Assembly: GCA_031082125.1 (NCBI GenBank)
Contig: JAVHLM010000014.1
Coordinates: 97,726 to 161,725 of the forward strand
Source of the DNA: Candidatus Eremiobacterota bacterium
GTDB lineage: Bacteria > Vulcanimicrobiota > CADAWZ01 > Ess09-12
DNA length: 64,000 nucleotides
Direction: 5' to 3'
Every line of letters begins with the position of its first letter. Position 1 is the stretch's first letter. The notes under the pieces were generated by a model that had not been told where the DNA came from, searched no databases, and saw nothing but the letters and a program-made list of their open reading frames with translations. This document shows positions 25,307 through 33,792 of this stretch, one piece after another. A program made the position numbers and the translations under genes.

Positions 25307-26635
25307 CTACTCCTCGGCCTCCTTTATCTCTTGACATGTCCCCCTGTCCTTGTCCTCCCGCTGGAACTCCCTTATCAGAATCTCGTCCGGTCCCCACACG
25401 ATAAATGAATTCAGCAGCTCAATATCGTCTTTACCCACTTCATTAAGCCATTCAATTGATTTTCCAAGCAAGGTCTTCACCGCTTTTGAGGTTTTCTTCA
25501 GGTGCTCGAGAAGAAGCTGCGTTGACAGAGCTTTCTTATCAAGAATGAACTGGCAGGTGGCGGTGGCGAAGTGAATAACACTCTCGGGGAAGAAACGGCT
25601 TCCCCAGAGGATCTCCCGCTTCTGCTCCTCGTTGAGAATCGATGGCCCCATGAAAATGAGCTTTTCAATGAATTGGAGGCTTCCCTCGCTGCACGCATTG
25701 TCACCGACGAGCTGGTAAGTTCCCCTCTCTATGCCGTCGCTGATGAGCTTCCCAATGACCTCAATCCTTTTATCTATCTTGAGGGTGTCAATGAGCCCCC
25801 CGGGTTCATTGATATTCCTGCCCTCCATGGGTTCACCCTTCTGCTGCTCAAGAGCTTCATTTATTTCATGTATCTTTCTCTGGATCTTTTTATGAAGCTG
25901 CTGATGCTCCCACTCGTTAATCAGGCGGCGGGCCTCCATGAGATGGTAGCAGGCCAGGTTCAGCTTCCCCTGGCCGGAATCATCGGGAGAGCTCTTCTGC
26001 TCTTTCATGAGGTTCTGGTAGTTCATGAGGTGAATAGCGGCAAGCCATTCCTTGAGCAGGGTGAGGCCGTTCCATTCCATGGCCCTGTAGAAATCAAGGA
26101 GCTTGATGATCATGTGAAAAGTCATGAGGTTTTTGGAGAGGAGGGAATATTCCAGGACCTGGGAAATCTGCTGGAATTCGTCGTTGGAGCGCTGGAAGCG
26201 GTTGTCATGGTTTCTGAGCACCAGAGAGAGGGAGAGAATATGGGCCATGAGGGCCGAAGGAATTGAGAAGCCAAGGTCTGCAAGGGCCACAAGGCTGAGA
26301 GTGAGGCGGCTCATCACGTCGGAGGAATACTGCCCCTCGCATATCTCATCAATGGCAATCGAGAAAATACGGTGGGAGCGCTCCAGAATAACAGGGGCGA
26401 CCTCGAGATACATGTCATAGAGGACAGTGCTTCTGCTCCTGCCGGTGTGAGGGGCGATTTCAAGGTTTCTCACTTCCTCGTTGAGCACCTCGAGGGTCCT
26501 TCTTATCTTGCTGATAAAGACAGGCTCGGAAATATGCGGTTTTCCGCAGAGGCCGCAGCGGGTCTCTTTGCCTTTCCCGGTGAAATCAATCCACCTGTTG
26601 TCGCAGTCAAAGCATTTATAGTATAAAAGCTTCAT
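25307..26635 (-). CDS. Zinc-ribbon helical protein, unknown function
   Basis: 442 residues from ATG 26635, six bases after GGAGGAG and 13 bases after the kinase stop. The N-terminus is a zinc ribbon with CFDC and CGLC pairs (about residues 8-36). The rest is almost all alpha-helical, with leucine-rich helices, and may be an all-helical repeat scaffold. Not recognised otherwise. Tight packing between the kinase and cyclophilin-like genes implies the three act together. Confidence 0.6.
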   Translation of the reverse strand: MKLLYYKCFDCDNRWIDFTGKGKETRCGLCGKPHISEPVFISKIRRTLEVLNEEVRNLEIAPHTGRSRSTVLYDMYLEVAPVILERSHRIFSIAIDEICEGQYSSDVMSRLTLSLVALADLGFSIPSALMAHILSLSLVLRNHDNRFQRSNDEFQQISQVLEYSLLSKNLMTFHMIIKLLDFYRAMEWNGLTLLKEWLAAIHLMNYQNLMKEQKSSPDDSGQGKLNLACYHLMEARRLINEWEHQQLHKKIQRKIHEINEALEQQKGEPMEGRNINEPGGLIDTLKIDKRIEVIGKLISDGIERGTYQLVGDNACSEGSLQFIEKLIFMGPSILNEEQKREILWGSRFFPESVIHFATATCQFILDKKALSTQLLLEHLKKTSKAVKTLLGKSIEWLNEVGKDDIELLNSFIVWGPDEILIREFQREDKDRGTCQEIKEAEE

Positions 26636-26648
26636 CAACGGCTCCTCC

Positions 26649-28061
26649 TCAGAAACCCATTGTCTTCAGGCATTTTTTGCAAAAACTGTCAGGGATCTCA
26701 CTGGCAAACTCAGCGCCGCATTCCTGGCATATTGAAAGGGATGAAAAAGAGGCACCCGGGATGCTGCCGGAGGGTTTCCCGCAGTACCGGCAGAACCGTG
26801 CTTTCTGCGATATGATGCTGGAGCATGAGCCGCAGAGATCAAGACCGGTATGCGTTCGGAGGAGCTCCCGGGTCCTCAGGGCGTTAAAAGAGAGGCTCCT
26901 CTGAAAAAAGAAAAGGGCCTTCGCCTTTTCCCCTTTGAGGTCCTCGCACAATCCCCGGAAAAAATTTATCTCCGCAGAGAAAGGATCAAGCCGCAGCGCC
27001 TTTGAGAAAGCCTCCTTCGCCTCTTCAAAGAGATTGAGCTTCAGCGAGGCTTTCCCAAGATTCAGCAGGGCTTCTTCACTGTCTTCACCAAGTTTAAGGG
27101 ATTCAAGAAATTGCTGACGCGCTTCAAAGAAGCGGCCGCCTTCCATATGCCTGGCGCCCATCGCGAGGTGGGCCCTCAGTCTGGCGTCGTCGCGTGAGCC
27201 GCTGTCTTTTCTTAAATGACCGGATGAAATGGCGATATCCCTGAAGCTCCTGTCGGAAGTGGCAGTTCCTTCGTTAATAGCCACCAGCGTTTCAAGCATT
27301 TCTGCCGCGCTTTTGAAGCGGCGGCGGGTGTCTTTTTCAAGCGCCCTGAGGAGCGCCGCTTCCAGCGCCTCGCTGATGGCGGGGCACAGGGACATTGCGG
27401 GAGGGAAGGTGAATGGCTCGCCATTGCGGGGATCGCGTCCCGTGAGCAGATGGTGGAGCGTGGCGCCAAGGCTGTAAATATCAGAGCGCTCATCGACAGT
27501 CCCCATATACTGCTCCGGGGGCGCATAACCGGCCGTGCCCAGGTTTGCCCCCTTCTGGCGGGCGCTCAGAACCTTGGCAATGCCAAAGTCTATCAGATAA
27601 ATGTTCCCTTGCTTTGAGCGCATGATATTGGCAGGCTTGAGGTCCCTGAAAATGATGGGAGGGACCTGCTGATGGAGGTACGAGAGAGTATCCAGGAGCC
27701 TGATGCCGATGGCGAGCGCCTCTTTTTCATCGAGGCCGGGATTCCCTACGAAGGAAAGGTATTCCTCCAGATCCATGCCCGAGATATAGTCCATTACCAT
27801 GAAGCAGCGTCCCTTCTCTACAAAGTAATCATGGATTCTGGGTATGGACGGGTGGGAGAGGGAGGCGAGAAGATCGGCTTCCCTGAGAAAGCGCAGCTGC
27901 CCCGCCTCCTTATCCAGAGGATCGGGGGAGGTGTCGATGAGCTCCTTGAGGGCATAGAGAGCGCCTGAGGGGAGATGGAGGATTCTGTACACATTGCCCA
28001 TTGCCCCTGAGGCCACATAATCAAGCACACGGTAACGCTCTTTGAGAGTAGCCCCCTTCAT
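26649..28061 (-). CDS. Active-type Hanks Ser/Thr kinase with TPR and C-terminal zinc ribbons
   Basis: 470 residues. The kinase domain (about 8-275) has glycine loop ASGAMGNVY, ATP Lys in YALKEL, catalytic loop FRDLKPANI (Asp present), LIDFGIAK and GTAGYAPPEQY, so it should be active. Residues about 300-395 carry two or three TPR units. The last 60 residues contain two zinc ribbons (CGSC...CRYC and CQEC...CKKC). There is no membrane segment, so it is cytoplasmic. It is the first gene of the operon 28061-22757; its ribosome binding site is weak. The zinc ribbon in the next gene suggests a shared complex. Confidence 0.88.
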   Translation of the reverse strand: MKGATLKERYRVLDYVASGAMGNVYRILHLPSGALYALKELIDTSPDPLDKEAGQLRFLREADLLASLSHPSIPRIHDYFVEKGRCFMVMDYISGMDLEEYLSFVGNPGLDEKEALAIGIRLLDTLSYLHQQVPPIIFRDLKPANIMRSKQGNIYLIDFGIAKVLSARQKGANLGTAGYAPPEQYMGTVDERSDIYSLGATLHHLLTGRDPRNGEPFTFPPAMSLCPAISEALEAALLRALEKDTRRRFKSAAEMLETLVAINEGTATSDRSFRDIAISSGHLRKDSGSRDDARLRAHLAMGARHMEGGRFFEARQQFLESLKLGEDSEEALLNLGKASLKLNLFEEAKEAFSKALRLDPFSAEINFFRGLCEDLKGEKAKALFFFQRSLSFNALRTRELLRTHTGLDLCGSCSSIISQKARFCRYCGKPSGSIPGASFSSLSICQECGAEFASEIPDSFCKKCLKTMGF

Positions 28062-28210
28062 AGAAGTATGATTCGCCCTTTTCTCTCATATACCTCTGAG
28101 CGGGAAGCTGTGGATAACCTGGCCGCCATAATTTACTTCGTGGAAACAAAGGGGCAACATATTTTTGATGTTCACGAGGTAGGATCAAGGTGCTTCATAA
28201 AGGAGGAATC

Positions 28211-30616
28211 ATGAGGGAGCGCCCTGTAATCGCGATGGCTATTCTCTTTTCGGCAGGCATTCTGACTGCATCTCTGCGCGCTCCCGGATTCCTCATCGCT
28301 TTGGTGCTTCTCTTCGCAGGGCTCATTGCGGCAAGGTGTGCACGGATCCCGGACCTCTGCTGTCTCCTTATGTGCGTATGCTTTTTCGCAGGTCTTGTCT
28401 CCTACAGGGTGAGGGATCACCTTCACAGGCACTCCCCTCTGAGAGCTTTTGCCGGACGCCCTGTCAGCATAAGGGGGACAATTCTGGCCGCCGATGACTC
28501 CCTGTCAGGCGCCAGGTTGAAGGTTGCTCTCCAGTGGGTGACGTGCTCCGGGAAGAAAGTGGAAGTCCCCTCTGTAAGGATTCTCGTGAAAGCCGCTCCC
28601 GCAGCTGACCATGGCGGCCTCGTGTGCGGTGATCAGATAGAAGCCTACGGGGTCCTGAGAGAATACCTCTCGCTCAGAAACCCCGGTCTTTTCAACAACG
28701 AGAGGGCCCGGCGCTTTGATGGGTATGGCTACGAGCTTGAGATCCGCCGGCCGGGCGCTCTTGTCTGGAGGGGAAGGGGTGCGGTGAATCCTCTCATTTG
28801 GATGGCCTCATATATGAGGAGCTCAATGGAGAAGGTCTTCAAGGCCTCTCATGCTTCTGAAAAATGCGCTCTTCTCTCGGGGATAGTATTTGGCGACAAG
28901 AGTGCCATTTCAGATGACCTGCAGGAGCAGTTCAGGGTGACGGGGACCCTTCATCTCCTTGCGGCGTCAGGAATGAATGTGGCGCTCCTCACCTGTACGG
29001 TCCTCGCTTTGTGCCGTCTCCTTGGTTTGAGCCGCCGCCATGGTTCCCTTCTTGCCCTTCCTGTCATAGTGGTTTATACTTTCATGGCCGGTGCCACTCC
29101 CTGCATAGTGAGGGCCTCTCTGATGGCATCACTGTGCCTCCTGGCCCGCCTTGCCCGCAGGGAGGCGGATCTGGCAAACACCCTTTTCTGCGCCGCCTTT
29201 GTCATGATGGCGGTGAGCCCGCAGAGCCTTTTCGATATAGGGTTTCAGCTCAGCTGCGGTGCCGTGGCGGGTATTATTATCGGAGTGCCCCTCTTCCAGC
29301 AGTGCTGGGAGAGGAAAAAAGGGCTTCTGCGCTATTTTCTTGAGCTCTTTCTTATCTCCTGCGCCGTGCAGCTCATTCTTACTCCTCTTGTGGCCTTTCA
29401 CTTTTTCCAGTGCGCTCCCCTGTCTTGCTTCTTCAACCTGGTGGTGGTGCCGCCTGCGGTGGCTCTTCTCCACCTCGGGATCCTGGAAGGGATTCTTGGC
29501 TTGCTATGGCTTCCCCTTGGAGCGCCTTGCGCCTTTCTTAACGAACTGGCTCTCTCGTTCATGCTCTGGGCGGAGAAGACGCTCTCCTCGGTGCCGGGCT
29601 GTTCTCTCCCTGTAGTGCGGCCTTCATGGTCCCTTATCCTCTGGTATTATCTTATCGTCGCTTCGCTGGCGGTTTTAAAGACAGGCTATGGTTCCGTCCT
29701 GCTCAGGAGAGTCCTCGCATGGGCTATTGTTATCTGCGGGCTCCTCGCACCATGGCCCGGTTTTTCAGCTATGCCTTTTAAAGTCATCGTCATGGATGTG
29801 GGAGAAGGGGACGCCATCCTGATATGCCTTCCTGATTCTTCTGCCATACTGATAGACGGCGGAGCGGCAGGAAAAAATGGATTCGATGCCGGCGAGCGTG
29901 TCGTTGTTCCCCTCCTCAAGGCTCAGGGGATAAGGAGGCTCGGGCTTGTGATGCTCTCTCATCGTCATGATGATCATGCCGGGGGGCTTGTTTCCGTGCT
30001 AAAAGCCATCCCCACTGGGCTTTTCGTCCATGGGCCGGGATGTACGCGGGGCGGGATCTATGGCGAGCTAGTGAGCATGCTCTCTGCCCGCACAATCCCC
30101 GAGAGGGAAGCTTATGCCGGCGATGAGTTCTTGTTCCCCTGCGGCGCCCGCCTCCGGGTCCTGTGGCCCCCGCGTGATTTCACGGGAGTTGATGAAAATG
30201 ACATGTCGCTTGTGGTGCAGCTTGTCTATAGAGAGACCAGGATGCTTTTCATGGGCGACCTGGGAGGGTCTGCCGAGGAGCAGTTTCTTTGCCGCCCTCA
30301 TGCCCTTCAGTCCCAGGTGCTCAAGATTGCCCACCATGGAAGCAGCCTTTCCACGAAAGAGAAGCTGCTTGGGAGTGCTGCCCCGGAGTATGCCCTCATC
30401 TCAGTGGGGCGCCGCAATATCCATGGCCATCCCTCGCGAAAAGTGATAGAGAGACTTGAGAAGAAGGGGATAAGGGTTTTAAGAACAGACTGTTCCGGCG
30501 CGGTGACGCTTATCTTGAGGGGGAATGCACTGGAAGTTCAGGAATCCAGGGATGCCTGTGACCGGGCAGGGGGAGCAAGAGGCTCCCTCCTGCCCGGAGA
30601 GGCAGATGTGTTGTAA
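28211..30616 (+). CDS. comEC: DNA internalization competence protein ComEC/Rec2
   Basis: 801 residues. ATG 28211 has AGGAGG four bases upstream; an earlier ATG at 28190 lacks one. It has the full three-part layout: N-terminal soluble DUF4131 domain between membrane helices, the Competence membrane domain (about 210-480; LLSGIVFGDKSAI and LLAASGMNVALL motifs), and a C-terminal metallo-beta-lactamase domain with LSHRHDDHAGG (about 582) and IAHHGSS. It forms the inner-membrane channel for transforming DNA. No other competence gene is in the window. It converges on rplL with a 2-bp gap. Confidence 0.93.
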   Translation: MRERPVIAMAILFSAGILTASLRAPGFLIALVLLFAGLIAARCARIPDLCCLLMCVCFFAGLVSYRVRDHLHRHSPLRAFAGRPVSIRGTILAADDSLSGARLKVALQWVTCSGKKVEVPSVRILVKAAPAADHGGLVCGDQIEAYGVLREYLSLRNPGLFNNERARRFDGYGYELEIRRPGALVWRGRGAVNPLIWMASYMRSSMEKVFKASHASEKCALLSGIVFGDKSAISDDLQEQFRVTGTLHLLAASGMNVALLTCTVLALCRLLGLSRRHGSLLALPVIVVYTFMAGATPCIVRASLMASLCLLARLARREADLANTLFCAAFVMMAVSPQSLFDIGFQLSCGAVAGIIIGVPLFQQCWERKKGLLRYFLELFLISCAVQLILTPLVAFHFFQCAPLSCFFNLVVVPPAVALLHLGILEGILGLLWLPLGAPCAFLNELALSFMLWAEKTLSSVPGCSLPVVRPSWSLILWYYLIVASLAVLKTGYGSVLLRRVLAWAIVICGLLAPWPGFSAMPFKVIVMDVGEGDAILICLPDSSAILIDGGAAGKNGFDAGERVVVPLLKAQGIRRLGLVMLSHRHDDHAGGLVSVLKAIPTGLFVHGPGCTRGGIYGELVSMLSARTIPEREAYAGDEFLFPCGARLRVLWPPRDFTGVDENDMSLVVQLVYRETRMLFMGDLGGSAEEQFLCRPHALQSQVLKIAHHGSSLSTKEKLLGSAAPEYALISVGRRNIHGHPSRKVIERLEKKGIRVLRTDCSGAVTLILRGNALEVQESRDACDRAGGARGSLLPGEADVL
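30562..30597. terminator. Strong hairpin between convergent comEC and rplL
   Basis: Arms 30562-30576 and 30582-30597 pair over 15 bp with one bulged T and the loop AAGAG. It lies inside the last codons of comEC and just downstream of rplL on the other strand. Neither side has a T run, so it may be a bidirectional stop or an mRNA 3'-end stabiliser. Confidence 0.4.
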
Positions 30617-30618
30617 AA

Positions 30619-31002
30619 CTACTTTATGACGACCTTGGCGCCGACTTCTTCAAACTTGGCCTTAATCTTTTCAGCCTCTTCCTTGGTGATGCCGTCTTTT
30701 ACCACTTTCGGAGCACCTTCCACAAGGTCCTTGGCTTCCTTGAGGCCGAGAGAGGTGACCTCGCGGACCACCTTGATGACCTGGATCTTGTTGCTGCCCA
30801 CCTCGGTGAGCTCCAGGTCAAAGGCGGTCTTCTCTTCTTTCACCTCGGCGGCTGCGCCGGCGGCGGGCATCGCTGCCATCATTGCCATGGGGGCTGATGC
30901 CTTGATGCCGAGCTTCTCCTCGAGCTCCTTCACCAGATCGGCAGCTTCCATAAGGGTGAGGCCTGAGATTACCTCTACCAGTTCTTTCTTGTCAATAGCC
31001 AT
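30619..31002 (-). CDS. rplL: 50S ribosomal protein L7/L12
   Basis: 127 residues. N-terminal dimerisation domain ([19 protein letters not shown]), Ala-rich hinge (about 38-52) and the C-terminal factor-binding domain ending [14 protein letters not shown]. It forms the ribosomal stalk with L10. It starts 43 bases after rplJ. rpoB, which usually follows, is absent; comEC converges instead. Confidence 0.98.
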   Translation of the reverse strand: MAIDKKELVEVISGLTLMEAADLVKELEEKLGIKASAPMAMMAAMPAAGAAAEVKEEKTAFDLELTEVGSNKIQVIKVVREVTSLGLKEAKDLVEGAPKVVKDGITKEEAEKIKAKFEEVGAKVVIK

Positions 31003-31045
31003 TTTCTTTGTCCTCCTGTGAAATTGAAATATGCGGGAATGTTCT

Positions 31046-31627
31046 TTACGATGCCGGGCTTCCCTCCCGGGACTTGTTCCACTGGTCCAGAATGCTCAGC
31101 ATATCCCTGCCTGGTGCCTGGAGAATGCCCATGACCTTCTGTGCCGGCGCGTTCATGAGGGAGAGGAGCTGCGCGATCAGGTCATTCCTCGAGGGAAGGG
31201 TTGCCACGTTCATTGTTGCGGCCCTGTTGAGCTTCTGCCCTTCAAGATGCGCCCCCTTGATGAGGGGCAGTCCGTCGGGGTAAGCGGGCGTCTTCTTCTC
31301 CTTGGCGAAGGTGGTGAGCGTCTTGGCCGCCATCACCGGGTCGCCGTAGCCTATCACTACCGCTGTGGGATCTTTCAGGTACTCGTCGGCTCCTTCAAGC
31401 CCCTTTTCCTTTAGAACCTTTGAAATCAAAGTGTTTTTCGCTATCTTGTATTCGACATTGTGCTCCCTTAAGCGCTTCCTGAGCTCGCTGATGTCCTTTA
31501 CATTAAGGCCTCTCTCGTGGCCCCTGTAATCGGTGAAGATAATGATGCTTGCCTTGCCGAATTTTTCTCTCAGCTCGGCAAGGATCTTATCCTTCTTTGC
31601 CATCACCTGCTTATGGGTTCCTTTCAA
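31046..31627 (-). CDS. rplJ: 50S ribosomal protein L10
   Basis: 193 residues if translation begins at TTG 31627, which has an ideal AAGGAGGTGA Shine-Dalgarno eight bases upstream; ATG 31603 would give 185 residues but has no good ribosome binding site. The family core is clear ([36 protein letters not shown]). L10 anchors L7/L12 to 23S rRNA and usually represses its own operon by binding the leader. Here an attenuator-like hairpin lies in that leader. rplK-rplA are not upstream. Confidence 0.96.
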   Translation of the reverse strand: MKGTHKQVMAKKDKILAELREKFGKASIIIFTDYRGHERGLNVKDISELRKRLREHNVEYKIAKNTLISKVLKEKGLEGADEYLKDPTAVVIGYGDPVMAAKTLTTFAKEKKTPAYPDGLPLIKGAHLEGQKLNRAATMNVATLPSRNDLIAQLLSLMNAPAQKVMGILQAPGRDMLSILDQWNKSREGSPAS

Positions 31628-31659
31628 AGGTTTTCACCTCCTTTCTGAAATAGTGTTTT

Positions 31660-31692
31660 AAAAAACAAAAGCCTTCCGCAGAAAGGGAAGGC
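31660..31692 (-). terminator. Attenuator-type terminator in the rplJ leader
   Basis: On the minus strand: GCCTTCC, an 8-nt loop, GGAAGGC, then TTTTGTTTTTT (31670-31660). It lies 33 bases before the rplJ start and after the promoter, so transcription can be stopped ahead of rplJL; regulation by L10 or by readthrough is inferred. Confidence 0.75.
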
Positions 31693-31794
31693 AAGATTAC
31701 ACCAGGAGAAAGTGATCTGTGTTTCCTGTCCTGCCTCGGCAGGTGGCCCGGAGGCCATTATACGCATCGCGTGCCTGCTTTCCACGGCTCACTC

Positions 31795-31823
31795 ATTATA
31801 CGCCATGGCTCGCCGCCTGTCAA
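31795..31823 (-). promoter_or_regulatory. Consensus promoter of rplJL
   Basis: On the minus strand: TTGACA (31823-31818), 17-bp spacer, TATAAT (31800-31795). It leaves a leader of about 160 nt containing several hairpins, including CCTGCC-gag-GGCAGG. A second GCGTATAATG lies 31 bases downstream but lacks a -35. Confidence 0.85.
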
Positions 31824-31844
31824 GCCTTTCCCTCCCCCCCGGCT

Positions 31845-32999
31845 TCAGTTGGGGCGCAGCACGAAATAGTCCTCGCCGTGAATAAGGATGATGTGGCTTT
31901 CCCTTATATAAAGGACGAGGTAGCGGTCTGCCACCATGTCTCCCTGCATTACCTCTTCTATCGCGCCCTCCACTGAAAGGTAAGCCTTTGCTTTTCCCCC
32001 GGAGCGCATGATTCCCATTACTCTGATCCCGGGGAGAAAATCCGTGCGGCGCTCCACTTCCGCCGGCACCGATTTCATGGCATTCAGGGTGGTGTCTTTA
32101 AGAAATTTTTCTGCTTCTTTCAGTTTTTCCGGATCTGCCTCAACATTGAGGTAATGCTTGAGGGTCGCCATGGCGGTCCTCAAGCTCCCGGCAGCGCTCT
32201 CTATATCTGCTTTCTTCCTGAGAAACGAGGGTCTGGGCTCCACCCTGTAAGCTTCCTCGTAAGTCTTGATGGCATCTTGAGCCTGGCCAGACTTCAGCTG
32301 GCACTCCGCGAGAAGCTCGATAACATCGGGGTAGTCTTTCTCGCTTTTCATGATATGCCTGAGGTCCGCTATCGCCTTTTTGTAGTCGCCCTTGAAGTAG
32401 GAGCACCGCGCCGACAGATAATATGATTCAGGCGTCTCTTTGATCTCTCTGGAATCCCTGATATATTGTGAAGCTCTCGCATATTTCTTCTGCTTTATAA
32501 AAAAATCAGCGATATAGAGGAGCTTCTGGAAGTCCCTGCCAGGATTTTTCGCGTAAGCATCGAAGTTGTTTGCAGCCTCTTCAATGTTTTCCTCCCCTTC
32601 GGCGGCGAGCCCTTTGTACCAGGCCAGGTCTCGGTACTCCGGCTGAAGCTCCTCGAGTCTCCCAATGGCTTCAGAGGCCCTCTCGTAGTCTTTCAGGTCC
32701 AGGGACTTTTTCGCTATATCCATGAGCTTATCGGCATCGACTATCCCTTCAAACTCGCTTGGCGTGTGCGGCGTGCCCCGGGCGTTCCTTTTTACCCGGT
32801 AGGGCACGTAATACCTCTCGCGAAGCGGTGTTTCCACGCGGCCCGGTTTTTTTTCATCCTGCCCCAGAGGTTTAAGGGCGATACTGATATGCTGGAGCCC
32901 GAGGAGGTACACGATGAAGAGCACGGCGCCGTAAAAGCCCAGGATAATCCCGGCAAGGAAGAGGATAAATGAGGCAATTTTTTTCAGCACCGTGAACAT
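31845..32999 (-). CDS. Membrane-anchored TPR protein
   Basis: 384 residues; ATG 32999 follows GAGGAG. One or two N-terminal membrane segments (residues 8-38), a Pro/Arg linker, TPR units from about 90 to 290, and a C-terminal beta-rich piece of about 75 residues (IRVMGIMRSGGKAKAYLSVE onward) reminiscent of GspC/PilP-type periplasmic domains. It is the last gene of the efflux operon, 3 bases after exonuclease III. Not recognised as a named family. Confidence 0.7.
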   Translation of the reverse strand: MFTVLKKIASFILFLAGIILGFYGAVLFIVYLLGLQHISIALKPLGQDEKKPGRVETPLRERYYVPYRVKRNARGTPHTPSEFEGIVDADKLMDIAKKSLDLKDYERASEAIGRLEELQPEYRDLAWYKGLAAEGEENIEEAANNFDAYAKNPGRDFQKLLYIADFFIKQKKYARASQYIRDSREIKETPESYYLSARCSYFKGDYKKAIADLRHIMKSEKDYPDVIELLAECQLKSGQAQDAIKTYEEAYRVEPRPSFLRKKADIESAAGSLRTAMATLKHYLNVEADPEKLKEAEKFLKDTTLNAMKSVPAEVERRTDFLPGIRVMGIMRSGGKAKAYLSVEGAIEEVMQGDMVADRYLVLYIRESHIILIHGEDYFVLRPN

Positions 33000-33002
33000 C
33001 GG

Positions 33003-33779
33003 TTATCTCCTCAGCGTTGCCGTCACCGGCGTATGATCGGAGGGCTTTTTCCTTTTCCTCTCCGAGGTATCCACCGTCACCCCCGAGCAGAAGGGCGCAA
33101 GGGAAGGGCTTATCCACAGGTGGTCAAGGCGAATGCCCTGGTTTTTCCAGAAAGCTCCCCCCCGGTAATCCCACCAGCTGTATATTCCCCCCCCGCCGCT
33201 GTGGATACGCAGCGCGTCACTCAGTCCCATACCCCTTAACTCGTCAAGGAAGGCGTGCTCTCTGGGGTGAAACATCACCTGGCCACGGAAAAGCTCTGCA
33301 TCAAAGAGATCACGCTCATCGGGAGCTATGTTGAGGTCGCCGGCGAGGACCACATGCTCGCGGCCTGCCATGAGCTCTGAAAGGTAATCTCGAAGCTGGG
33401 AGAGAAAGGCGAGCTTGTAAGCGAACTTGTCTGATTCCACCGATTCTCCCTGGGGAATATAGGCATTCACCACCGTGATACCCTCATAAACCAGGGAAAT
33501 AACGCGCTTCTGCTCGTTAAAGACGGCGTCGGGGAGTCCCTGGCGAACATCGCTGTGGGATCCCCTTGTATGTATCGAGACGCCGTTGTAAGTTTTCTGG
33601 CCGTACCAGGCGCTTTCGTAACCAAGGGCGCTGAACTCTCCCGCCGGAAAGTCGTGGTCCTGGATCTTGGTCTCCTGGAGGCAGAGGACCGAAGGCCCAT
33701 GGGCCTTGATCCATTCCAGCACGGAAGGGAGGCGCACCCTGAGAGAGTTCACATTCCAGGTGGTAATGGTGAGTTCCAT
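33003..33779 (-). CDS. xth: Exodeoxyribonuclease III (AP endonuclease family 1)
   Basis: 258 residues. Base-excision repair AP endonuclease/3'-5' exonuclease. Catalytic motifs: TWNVNSLR, LQETKIQD (metal Glu), NAYIPQG, GDLNIAPDERD, WWDYRGG and the terminal SDHTPV. Complete and normal in length. It is embedded in an export operon, 13 bases after the MacB-like permease, which looks like transcriptional convenience rather than shared function. Confidence 0.95.
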   Translation of the reverse strand: MELTITTWNVNSLRVRLPSVLEWIKAHGPSVLCLQETKIQDHDFPAGEFSALGYESAWYGQKTYNGVSIHTRGSHSDVRQGLPDAVFNEQKRVISLVYEGITVVNAYIPQGESVESDKFAYKLAFLSQLRDYLSELMAGREHVVLAGDLNIAPDERDLFDAELFRGQVMFHPREHAFLDELRGMGLSDALRIHSGGGGIYSWWDYRGGAFWKNQGIRLDHLWISPSLAPFCSGVTVDTSERKRKKPSDHTPVTATLRR

Positions 33780-33792
33780 GAGAGCACTCCTG

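Noticed and set aside
30562-30597. Definite rho-independent terminator for comEC or rplL
   Set aside because: The stem is strong but there is no T run on either strand, so it is listed only as a possible one.
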